Assembly: GCA_021775715.1 (NCBI GenBank)
Contig: JAJFHI010000348.1
Coordinates: 1 to 6,421, forward strand
Direction of reading: 5' to 3'
DNA: 6,421 nucleotides
Origin: Hyphomicrobiaceae bacterium
GTDB taxonomy: Bacteria; Pseudomonadota; Alphaproteobacteria; Rhizobiales; Hyphomicrobiaceae
Positions within the stretch are counted from its first letter, which is position 1, and the number at the start of each line of letters is the position of its first letter. Positions 1-6,105 of this stretch are shown here, piece by piece. Below the pieces are notes generated by a model. That model saw only the letters and a program-made list of their open reading frames with translations. It was not told where the DNA came from and ran no database searches. A program made the translations under genes and the position numbers.

Positions 1-860
1 AGCATCATGATGCCGTCGACCATGATACCAACATGGCCTTTCCAGAAAATCAGATCACCTCGGCGCAAACCTTCAAGATCGTCCGGCACGAGCACACTTG
101 AGCCAATTTCGTTCTGCTGCATATCCGTGTCACGCGGAGGACGGTACCCAGCCGCTTCAAGCGCCACTTGCACAAGGCCCGAACAGTCCAGCCCAACGCG
201 TGTGCGGCCGCCCCACAGATAAGGCGTGCCAATAAAGCGTTCGGCGACTTCCACGAAGTCTTTTGCGTATCGGTCGAGCGTTGCCAAGTGACGAGTGACT
301 ACAAAACCACCTGTCTTTAGCTGACAGTACTCGTCGACCTCCTCGACGACACTGACTTCAGTGTTGATGCTCAAGTGAGCCAAGGGTGGCGTTTTGATTG
401 TCGCAGACGGGTAAACAAATGTTCCAATCGATTTCACGCGATGAGTTGCCGGCATGATCTCAGGCGATAACGTATCACTCGGGACATAGCCAACGTAGTG
501 GTCGCGCTTCAGCTGTACCCACGACCATCCGTTCTTTTGTTCGTAAACCATTACGGTTTCGCCGAACAGCGCTTCTGTCTCAAGACCGCATAGCGGTTCT
601 GGTCTCAATCGAATGGGAACGGATGCACGGCGAACTTGCGCGGGCGTGCCGTCGACAAACTTACGAGCGATGACTTTGCCGTCGAGCATTGCCGCAGCAA
701 GGTCTGCGCGAAACAAATTGCGCCGCGGATCAATCTGCCGGATTGGTGGTGGTTTTTTTGACGCCGTCACATCTGAGTTGGCTTCGCGTTCAGTCGCAAC
801 GATCGACTCCGTGACGGCCGCACTTAAAGGTGGCGGTGTTTTTTCCGTCTCTGTGGTCAC
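1..860 (-). CDS. C40 (NlpC/P60) family cysteine peptidase with SH3-like domains, 3' end cut off by window edge
   Basis: The frame runs open from a GTG at 860 to the left edge, giving 286 complete codons. Residues 1-45 are Thr/Pro/Lys-rich and look disordered, with no signal peptide or membrane segment, so the enzyme is probably cytoplasmic. Residues about 70-130 and 135-195 resemble two bacterial SH3-like domains (for example GWSWVQLKRDHYVGYVP). The NlpC/P60 domain starts near residue 197. It carries the nucleophile Cys226 in LDCSGL, preceded by GTPYLWGG, and the catalytic His276 in KGHVGIMVDG. The third polar catalytic residue would lie just beyond the window. The family hydrolyses gamma-D-Glu-diaminopimelate-type bonds in murein peptides. 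SH3-NlpC/P60 enzymes such as Bacillus YkfC act on recycled peptides with a free N-terminal L-Ala. The GTG is supported by AGGAGGT seven to eight bases upstream and by a 4-bp overlap with the aminopeptidase stop. The family call is firm; the exact substrate is inferred. Confidence 0.93.
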   Translation of the reverse strand, partial: MTTETEKTPPPLSAAVTESIVATEREANSDVTASKKPPPIRQIDPRRNLFRADLAAAMLDGKVIARKFVDGTPAQVRRASVPIRLRPEPLCGLETEALFGETVMVYEQKNGWSWVQLKRDHYVGYVPSDTLSPEIMPATHRVKSIGTFVYPSATIKTPPLAHLSINTEVSVVEEVDEYCQLKTGGFVVTRHLATLDRYAKDFVEVAERFIGTPYLWGGRTRVGLDCSGLVQVALEAAGYRPPRDTDMQQNEIGSSVLVPDDLEGLRRGDLIFWKGHVGIMVDGIMM

Positions 861-2275
861 GTCCCCACCTCCTGTTTCAGACAAGTGTATAGCGCACGTG
901 CAGCGTGTGGCTCACCACCCTTTATACCGAGTGGTGCTGCCGCCGGACGCCAGCCGTAAAGATCAACGTGGGCAAAACGATGTGCTTTTTTAACAAACCT
1001 TTGGAGAAACAACGCCGCCGTTATCGCGCCGGCAAATGGACCGCTGGAAATGTTGTTCATATCCGCTACAGAACTCTTCAGTGTCCGGTCATAGTCGGTC
1101 CATAGCGGCAGTCGCCAAACCGGATCTCCAATCGTGAAGCCCGTTTTGGTAACAGCGCCTGCCAGCGCATCATCATTCGTGAAGAAGCCTGGAAGATCCG
1201 GACCAAGCGCCACACGCGCTGCGCCTGTCAATGTTGCCATCGAGATCAGCGTATCAGGTGCCTCTAGGTCGGCAAGCGCCAGTGCGTCTGCCAATACCAG
1301 CCTGCCCTCTGCATCTGTGTTGCCGATTTCAACGGTCATGCCTGTCCGGCTTGTGAGTACATCGCCTGGACGGAATGCGTTCGCGGACACGTTGTTGTCG
1401 GCCGCCGGAATGAGAATTCGCAGCGTGACCGGCAACTTCTGTGCCATGATCATGTGCCCAAGTGCCAGCACCGCTGCAGCCCCTCCCATATCCTTCTTCA
1501 TTAAAATCATGCCGGCTGCCAGTTTCAGATCGAGGCCACCGGTATCAAAACAAATGCCCTTGCCAACTAACGTCACCGTCTTGAGCTTGCTGTTTTGCCC
1601 TTTTGGCTTCCACCTCAGGTCGATAAGTCTTGGCGGACGGTCACTGGCCCGGCCGACAGCGTGGATCATCGGGAAGTTTTGCGCCACCAGGTCATCACCA
1701 ACGATCGCTGTGACCTTGGCGCCATGATGCTTGGCTAGTACCCGAACAGCTTCCTCGAGTTCAGCCGGGCCAAGGTCACAGGCTGGCGTGTTGATCAGGT
1801 TACGGCCGAGCCACACGGCCTCTACGACACTTCGCACTTCTGTTGCATCAACATCTTCTGGGAGCACGAGGCGGCAGGACTTCGTTGCGTCCTTACTTTT
1901 GTATTTGACAAAGTTATAGGCACCAAGGCCCCACGCGATTGCGCCAAGCACTGCATCTTCAATCGGCATGGCTAGCTTGTATATGCCAGCAGGTAGCGCG
2001 CGTGGAAGTTGACCAATCAATAGCGCGGAAGGCCCGCTTGGTCGGCCCTCAGAGCCATCGCCAAGTCCAAAGATCACACCGGCAATACCGCTGCCGTCGT
2101 TGTGAGGAACAACGAGGTGATGGCCGGCCGTTGCCTTGAAGTCGTGGGCTTTGAGCCAGGCGTCTGCCTGATCGGGAAGTCCCGGGATTGCCGTCAGATC
2201 ATCTGACTTGCAACAGCACCATATAGGCACCGCTTCAGTTTTACTGTCGGCGACATATACGTCGTCAAATCCCAT
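857..2275 (-). CDS. M17 family leucyl aminopeptidase (short alphaproteobacterial form)
   Basis: The 472-residue product is a cytosolic two-metal aminopeptidase that removes N-terminal residues from peptides. The C-terminal catalytic domain, from about residue 150, has the full M17 ligand set: Lys239 and Asp244 in VGKGICFDTGG, catalytic Lys251, Asp262 in MKKDMGG, and Asp321 and Glu323 plus catalytic Arg325 in the signature NTDAEGRL (319-326). The N-terminal domain (1-145) is divergent, as usual for M17. It contains an unusual run of three cysteines at 20-22. There is no signal peptide. At about 470 residues it is shorter than E. coli PepA (503), matching the second M17 branch common in Alphaproteobacteria, so I do not assign pepA. 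ATG at 2275 is preceded by a purine-rich GGGAAGGAAAAG. Its TGA overlaps the GTG of the C40 peptidase as GTGA, so the two form an operon. Activity is very likely; the natural substrate is not shown. Confidence 0.96.
   Translation of the reverse strand: MGFDDVYVADSKTEAVPIWCCCKSDDLTAIPGLPDQADAWLKAHDFKATAGHHLVVPHNDGSGIAGVIFGLGDGSEGRPSGPSALLIGQLPRALPAGIYKLAMPIEDAVLGAIAWGLGAYNFVKYKSKDATKSCRLVLPEDVDATEVRSVVEAVWLGRNLINTPACDLGPAELEEAVRVLAKHHGAKVTAIVGDDLVAQNFPMIHAVGRASDRPPRLIDLRWKPKGQNSKLKTVTLVGKGICFDTGGLDLKLAAGMILMKKDMGGAAAVLALGHMIMAQKLPVTLRILIPAADNNVSANAFRPGDVLTSRTGMTVEIGNTDAEGRLVLADALALADLEAPDTLISMATLTGAARVALGPDLPGFFTNDDALAGAVTKTGFTIGDPVWRLPLWTDYDRTLKSSVADMNNISSGPFAGAITAALFLQRFVKKAHRFAHVDLYGWRPAAAPLGIKGGEPHAARALYTCLKQEVGT
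867..873 (-). promoter_or_regulatory. Shine-Dalgarno for the C40 peptidase, inside the aminopeptidase 3' end
   Basis: On the minus strand AGGAGGT lies with normal spacing before GTG at 860 and within the last codons of the upstream aminopeptidase gene. This near-perfect anti-16S match fixes the GTG as the start and suggests strong reinitiation or coupled translation. Confidence 0.8.
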
Positions 2276-2455
2276 GTGACTTTTCCTTCCCTCATACGTT
2301 CGCGCTCACATGACCGACTCACGGTCGGGCCACGTGGCCATTGCGCACCTTTAGCACTCAGTATCCACCGAGGTTAAGGCTTTGTTGACCGCTGTCTCAG
2401 AAACTAACACTCAGAGTGAGAGATTCGCATTTTGCGATTAAGGGGAAATACAGCA
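2276..2455. promoter_or_regulatory. Divergent intergenic region with palindrome and hairpin
   Basis: This 180-base gap separates the divergently transcribed aminopeptidase and TPR genes, so both promoters should lie here. A perfect 12-bp palindrome, GGCCACGTGGCC, occupies 2328-2339. Immediately next to it GACCG and CGGTC (2312-2316 and 2322-2326) can form a 5-bp stem with loop ACTCA. TTGACC at 2385-2390 could be a -35 box for the plus-strand gene, but no convincing -10 follows at 16-18 bases. On the minus strand TTAACC (2377-2372) followed 17 bases later by CTAAAG is an equally weak candidate. The palindrome would fall in the aminopeptidase leader, where an operator or RNA structure could act. 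Promoter positions are tentative. Confidence 0.35.
2441..2446 (+). promoter_or_regulatory. Shine-Dalgarno supporting the ATG at 2456
   Basis: AGGGGA ends nine bases before ATG at 2456. The frame is also open to a TTG at 2432, but that codon lies upstream of this site with no comparable purine box, so ATG 2456 is the better start. A third ATG at 2486 has only a weak AAGG upstream. Confidence 0.55.
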
Positions 2456-3412
2456 ATGGCACAGGTCACCGCCAAGGTCGCCACAATGAGGAAGTTGCGG
2501 ATTGTTCCGCTAATGGTTGCCTTGACAACCAGCCTTATGGCCAGCGCATGTGCGCAGGTTGGTAGCGATTTAACACCTGGCTTTCTAGCGGCCGAGGCCA
2601 AAAGTGAGACACCTGACAATCGTTCGGACTTGCAGAAAGCCACCGAGTACTGGGGTAAGCAGTTCGCCAAATCACCGAATGACCCAGACGCCGCGCTGTC
2701 CTATGCCAGGAACCTAAAGGCAATGGGCCGTAAGAAACAGGCTTTGTCCGTTCTGCAGCACGCGCTGAAAACGCACAGCGATAAACCTGACCTTGCTTCA
2801 GAGTATGGTCGCCTGGCTTTGGAACTCGGTAAACTGAACGTCGCAGCAAAAGCCCTGGCTCATGCCGACATTGCTGGCAATCCGAACTGGAAAACTATTT
2901 CTGCGCGCGGTGCCCTTCTAGCACGTCAGGGCAAATACAAAGAAGCGATCCCCGAATTTGAACGTGCTCTGGCCCTATCCGAGGGCAACCCGTCCGTGCT
3001 CAACAACCTCGGAATGGCCTATGTACTGAGCGGCGATCCTTCGACTGCCGAACGCTATCTCCGCCAGGCTCTAGCCAGCGATGGCACCAACGCCAAGGTG
3101 CAAAAGAACCTGGCGTTGGCCCTTGGTCTGCAAGGTCGCTATGCCGAGTCAAAGCAGGTTGGTGGATTGGCGCAAAACCGGCATTCCGCTGATTCCGACA
3201 CAGAAACCTTGCGCCAGCTGGTGCGCCTACCGGCCAAATCCGCGCCGATTGCTGCACCAAGCGTTGCAGTGGCCAAGGCACCAACACCGGCAAATGTCAC
3301 AGCGCCTCAGCTAAAGACTGCTACGTTAGACGACACACATGAAAAATGGGACAAACTCGTTGCGATGGCCAAGTCATCGCCACCGGTCGATCTGCGCGGC
3401 CCATCCCAATAA
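2456..3412 (+). CDS. tadD: TPR-repeat protein, probable Tad pilus assembly factor TadD
   Basis: The product is 318 residues from ATG 2456. Residues 11-33 form a basic then hydrophobic segment (MRKLRIVPLMVALTTSLMAS, then AC). This reads as an export signal, with Cys32 a possible lipidation site; the ASAC box lacks the usual Leu at -3, so lipoprotein status is uncertain. From about 60 to 235 there are some five tetratricopeptide repeats. The clearest are 144-177 (ARGALLARQGKYKEAIPEFE), 178-211 (NNLGMAYVLSGDPSTAERYL) and 212-235. Residues 258-285 are an Ala/Pro-rich linker, followed by a short charged tail. TadD proteins are periplasm-facing TPR lipoproteins needed for Flp pilus and secretin assembly. 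Signal, repeat count and the adjacent tad genes support that role. The gene faces tadC convergently and has its own upstream region, which is not the classical operon order, so the symbol is by family and context. A start at 2486 would give a more typical signal peptide. Confidence 0.82.
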   Translation: MAQVTAKVATMRKLRIVPLMVALTTSLMASACAQVGSDLTPGFLAAEAKSETPDNRSDLQKATEYWGKQFAKSPNDPDAALSYARNLKAMGRKKQALSVLQHALKTHSDKPDLASEYGRLALELGKLNVAAKALAHADIAGNPNWKTISARGALLARQGKYKEAIPEFERALALSEGNPSVLNNLGMAYVLSGDPSTAERYLRQALASDGTNAKVQKNLALALGLQGRYAESKQVGGLAQNRHSADSDTETLRQLVRLPAKSAPIAAPSVAVAKAPTPANVTAPQLKTATLDDTHEKWDKLVAMAKSSPPVDLRGPSQ

Positions 3413-3473
3413 GGCTTAAACAAACACCGCCGACCGACGGCTGTGTCTAAGAAAATTCAAACCGCAAAAATCC

Positions 3474-3510
3474 AAATCCGCATGTCCGTCCCGGACATGC
3501 GGATTTTTAT
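3474..3510 (+). terminator. Rho-independent terminator after the TPR gene
   Basis: A perfect 15-bp inverted repeat (AAATCCGCATGTCCG at 3474-3488 and its complement at 3492-3506) with a TCC loop is followed by a T-run at 3504-3508. It lies 61 bases past the stop of the TPR gene. On the minus strand the stem is followed by GGATTTTTGCGG, so it may also stop transcripts arriving from the other side. Confidence 0.9.
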
Positions 3511-3927
3511 AGGGTACGTGAAAATTATTGACCCGCTAGGGCCGGGGCACGATTGAGTTCCAACGGAGTGACGTTGGTGGTTCCTTGCGGTGGTACAGGG
3601 TGGGGTTGGTGGAGTTTGTTTTGCCTCACGCGCCGTACCGGGTGCTATGGCACCCTGGCGCTCCGGCGGGGCGCTGCAACGCGACTGGTCGCGGTGCTCC
3701 CCGGCCTCTGGCATAAACGTTTTCCCTTGCTCGCTTTGTCCGGAGCACACAGGCGAGCAGTCCTGCAGCCAGCCGAGTGAATACCGCAAGATGTTCCCGT
3801 AGGCGAGACCGCTGTTGCCGCTTGCTCAATGTCAGCGCTTGGCACCCGGGTGCGATGATGCGAGCAGGCCCGCAACCTGCCGAGTAACCACAGCAACGAA
3901 CCGCGTGAGTTCACAACCGCCTTGTCT
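3511..3927. other. Non-coding, hairpin-rich intergenic stretch with internal duplication; function unknown
   Basis: No open frame here resembles a protein: the frames are short, overlap in several phases and give Arg/Pro/Cys-rich translations. The stretch looks GC-richer than its flanks and holds several inverted repeats: CCAACG/CGTTGG (3560-3577, 6-base loop), GGGTGC/GCACCC (3640-3655, 4-base loop), GCGAC/GTCGC (3681-3692), TGCTCGC/GCGAGCA (3728-3759), a 12-bp palindrome GCACCCGGGTGC (3842-3853) and GCAGG/CCTGC (3864-3880). A 26-base segment is repeated at 3753 and 3860. I looked for hallmarks of RNase P RNA (GAAAGTCC), SRP RNA (GTCCGGAAGGAAGCAG), tmRNA (T-arm GTTCRA, AANDN-type tag) and tRNAs and found none. 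It could be an unrecognised structured RNA, a decayed repeat element or plain spacer. On the plus strand TTGACC at 3528-3533 is a possible -35 without a clear -10. Confidence 0.45.
3753..3885 (+). repeat. Diverged direct repeat pair (26 bp, 22 identical), offset 107 bp
   Basis: Copies at 3753-3778 and 3860-3885 both begin GCGAGCAG and end GCCGAGT, with four substitutions between them. Weaker similarity continues on both sides: CTTGCTC precedes each copy, a CGCTT...CCGG-like segment lies between it and the core, and A/C-rich ACCGCAAG-like and CCACAGCAACG sequence follows. This suggests one older duplication of roughly 70-80 bases. The 107-base offset is not a multiple of three, which argues against a protein repeat. 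Confidence 0.6.
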
Positions 3928-3963
3928 CAAAAAGGAAAAAGCCCCGATCCGAAGATCGAGGCT
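3928..3963 (-). terminator. Rho-independent terminator of the tad operon
   Basis: On the minus strand AGCCTCGATC and GATCGGGGCT pair over 10 bp (one G-U) around a stable TTCG tetraloop, at 3963-3940. They are followed by TTTTTCCTTTTT from 3939 down. It lies about 80 bases past the tadC stop and closes the cpaF-tadB-tadC transcript. On the plus strand no T-run follows, so it is directional. Confidence 0.92.
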
Positions 3964-4044
3964 CTACGCGACACTAGCTTGTTTGGCTGTCTGGGCTTGG
4001 GTCTTGAGCGCAACTGTGATGGCGCTACCAAACCGACAACCTGG

Positions 4045-5022
4045 TTAGAAGCTCGTACTCATGATCGTGATGGCCGCGGGACCGAGAATGATCATGAACA
4101 GAACTGGAAGGAAGAAGATAATCATTGGCACTGTCAGCTTCGGTGGAAGTGCTGCCGCCTTCTTCTCAGCATCTGACATGCGCATATCTCGGTTTTCCTT
4201 GGCCATGACGCGCAGCGCCTGGCTGACAGGTGTACCGTAGCGCTCTGCCTGAATGAGAGCGGTTGCAACAGCTTTAACGCCTGGGATTCCCGTTCTTTTG
4301 CCGAGGTTCTCAAACGCCATCCGCCGTTCAGGCAAGTAAGATAGCTCTGCTGTTGTCAACGACAACTCTTCCGCCAATTCGATCGACTGGCTAGCTGCTT
4401 CCTTGGAAACCTTGCTGAACGCCGCTTCGACAGACATACCCGACTGCACACAAATCAACAGCATATCGAGGGCATCCGGAAACGCCTGCTTGATCGAAGT
4501 TTGGCGCTTTTGAATGATGTTCTCGAGAAAGATGTTCGGTAGATAAAAGCCGATAAAGGCAACGCCGACGCAGATCAAAATCTTGATAGCGAACGGATAG
4601 CTCAGGTTGAGAACGAAGAAGACGTAAAGCATGGAAAAAGCGAATAGAAGGATCGGTCCAGCGCCGCGGAAGAAGAGATATGTGATAACCGGAGCCTGAC
4701 CACGAAAGCCCGCCATCTTTAATCGTTCACGTGCAGCGTTGGCGTCAAATCGTGACGTCAAATCAAGCTGATCAACGATCTGTTGCATGAACCCCTTTGG
4801 CTTCTCACGCAGACGCGGGTTTGTCCCGGTGGTATTGAATTCAGCCATTCTAGCTGCACGCAGCTTGTCACGCTCAAGAGCCATGACCTTCATGCGTTGA
4901 TCAATACGATCGCGCGACAGAAGAGGCAATGCAATCGTGAGAACCGTTGCGAAAGCCGATATCGAAGCCAATATCGTCACAATGAATTCTGGGCGCATTA
5001 GCGTGTCGATTAAATCGGTCAT
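4045..5022 (-). CDS. tadC: Tad pilus inner-membrane platform protein TadC (T2SSF/GspF domain)
   Basis: The 325-residue protein has a hydrophobic N-terminal helix (13-36), a basic cytoplasmic stretch (37-115), paired membrane helices at about 121-140 and 145-166, a cytoplasmic GspF/T2SSF domain (about 179-295) and a C-terminal helix (298-321). The domain includes FPDALDMLLICVQSGMSVEAAF and ALIQAERYGTPVSQALRVMA, both characteristic of TadC. With TadB it forms the membrane platform that couples the CpaF/TadA motor to Flp pilin polymerisation and retraction. It is the last gene of the operon here, 78 bases after tadB. ATG 5022 is chosen because an in-frame TAG lies just upstream and no other start precedes the first helix. 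Its ribosome-binding site is weak (only AGAG about 12 bases upstream). Length and topology fit the family. Confidence 0.95.
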   Translation of the reverse strand: MTDLIDTLMRPEFIVTILASISAFATVLTIALPLLSRDRIDQRMKVMALERDKLRAARMAEFNTTGTNPRLREKPKGFMQQIVDQLDLTSRFDANAARERLKMAGFRGQAPVITYLFFRGAGPILLFAFSMLYVFFVLNLSYPFAIKILICVGVAFIGFYLPNIFLENIIQKRQTSIKQAFPDALDMLLICVQSGMSVEAAFSKVSKEAASQSIELAEELSLTTAELSYLPERRMAFENLGKRTGIPGVKAVATALIQAERYGTPVSQALRVMAKENRDMRMSDAEKKAAALPPKLTVPMIIFFLPVLFMIILGPAAITIMSTSF

Positions 5023-5100
5023 TGGGATTGCTCTATTCTAACGGACTTTTTCATTGAACTTGTTCGCAAGCAGACCCTGCCTACCAGGATCGACCAACGG

Positions 5101-6105
5101 CTAATACTTGAAGTTGATCATTTTTTTCATCATGAGAATGCCGCACGTCATCGATATGATGCCGGCAGCAACGATGAGGTTGCCAGTTGAAGTGACAAAC
5201 AACGGCATGATGTAATCGGGCGTCACCAAGTAGAGCATAAGCGCCACACCGGGTGGCAGAGAGCCCAACACCATCGTCGATGCTTTGGCTTCAGACGACA
5301 GCGCCTGCACCTTCATTTGCATCTTGACGCGATCGCGTAGAACGCTCGACAGGTTGCCCAGCGCTTCAGATAGGTTGCCACCGGCAGACTGTTGGATACC
5401 GATAACAATCGTCAAAAACCGCACTTCCGGCAAAGGAACACGGTTGGCCATGCGGTCCAAGGCTTCGCCAAGAGGAATACCGACACGCTGCTGTTCCACG
5501 ACCTCTTTGAATTCTGAACAGATAGGTTCGGGGCTTTCGCGGGCAATAATTTGCAAGCATTCATTCAGTGGCAAACCTGACTTAACACCGCGGACAATGA
5601 CATCCATTGAGTTGGCAAGTTCTCTCAGGAATTTGTTCTGGCGACGCTTCGTCGCTTTTGCAACGAACCAGCGCGGCAAGCCAAAGACACCCACAAACGC
5701 GCCAATCACTCCTGCGATCATGCGCAAGCCACCGGCGTCGAGCGAAATAAAAATAAAGACGCCAACCACCGCTCCGCAAACGCACGACAATATCCAGTAG
5801 GTCTTTGTTGTGATTTTCAAACCAGCCCGCTCAAGTCGAAGCCGTAGCGTGATCTTCTCGTCCTTGCTCTTGCGCTCATCGATCTCTTTCAGACTATCGG
5901 CCACAGCTTTTCTACGATATGTGGCGGTGTCCTGAGCCGCGCGAACCTGAAGCTTTTTCGACCGACCTTCGGTCACACTCGCAAGGCGTTTATCTTTGCG
6001 GCGATCTCCCGATAGTAATGGCGACAGGATCGCAAACGCGATCCCGGCAATAGCCAGAGCTGCAAAGGCTGCAATGGTGATTTCGGAAAACAAGATACTA
6101 GCCAT
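5101..6105 (-). CDS. tadB: Tad pilus inner-membrane platform protein TadB (T2SSF/GspF domain)
   Basis: The product is 334 residues from ATG 6105. It has an N-terminal membrane helix (about 9-31), a highly charged Lys/Arg/Glu-rich cytoplasmic segment (33-98), a helix pair (103-122 and 126-147), a T2SSF domain (about 163-275) and two C-terminal helices (about 279-297 and 309-327). Typical TadB blocks are FLRELANSMDVIVRGVKSGL, LGEALDRMANRVPLPEVRFL and QQSAGGNLSEALGNLS. TadB partners TadC and is driven by the CpaF ATPase. The gene overlaps the cpaF stop by 8 bp (ATGGCTAG), which implies translational coupling. An upstream in-frame GTG at 6114 falls inside the ribosome-binding site itself and is rejected as the start. 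Confidence 0.95.
   Translation of the reverse strand: MASILFSEITIAAFAALAIAGIAFAILSPLLSGDRRKDKRLASVTEGRSKKLQVRAAQDTATYRRKAVADSLKEIDERKSKDEKITLRLRLERAGLKITTKTYWILSCVCGAVVGVFIFISLDAGGLRMIAGVIGAFVGVFGLPRWFVAKATKRRQNKFLRELANSMDVIVRGVKSGLPLNECLQIIARESPEPICSEFKEVVEQQRVGIPLGEALDRMANRVPLPEVRFLTIVIGIQQSAGGNLSEALGNLSSVLRDRVKMQMKVQALSSEAKASTMVLGSLPPGVALMLYLVTPDYIMPLFVTSTGNLIVAAGIISMTCGILMMKKMINFKY

Noticed and set aside
613..993. Plus-strand frame of 126 codons across the peptidase genes
   Set aside because: It is antisense to two well-supported genes with complete catalytic motifs and has no domain of its own.
1134..1727. Plus-strand frame of 197 codons inside the aminopeptidase gene
   Set aside because: It is a shadow of the M17 catalytic domain, Ser/Ala/Pro-rich with low-complexity character.
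2385..2413. Sigma-70-type promoter for the TPR gene from TTGACC
   Set aside because: No acceptable -10 hexamer occurs at 16-18 bases, so it is mentioned only as a possibility in the intergenic entry.
3735..3752. GTCCGGA within a hairpin loop as an SRP RNA core
   Set aside because: Only GTCCGGA matches; the following AGGAAGCAG of the SRP domain is missing and the stem context differs.
3626..3829. Minus-strand frame of 67 codons (and overlapping frames in 3457-3914) as small proteins
   Set aside because: Several frames overlap on both strands, translations are Arg/Pro/Cys-rich with no recognisable domain, there is no clear ribosome-binding site, and the region is dominated by inverted repeats and an out-of-frame duplication.
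3511..3927. RNase P RNA, tmRNA, SRP RNA or tRNA gene
   Set aside because: Size and position were suggestive, but the conserved GAAAGTCC core, the SRP tetraloop segment, a tmRNA tag frame and any GTTCRA T-arm are all absent on both strands.
4007..4026. AGCGC/GCGCT hairpin between tadC and its terminator
   Set aside because: A 5-bp stem with a 10-base loop is within what random sequence yields, and no T-run follows.
5285..5800. Plus-strand frame of 171 codons inside tadB
   Set aside because: It is antisense to a complete TadB with the expected domains and topology; no ribosome-binding site or recognisable domain.
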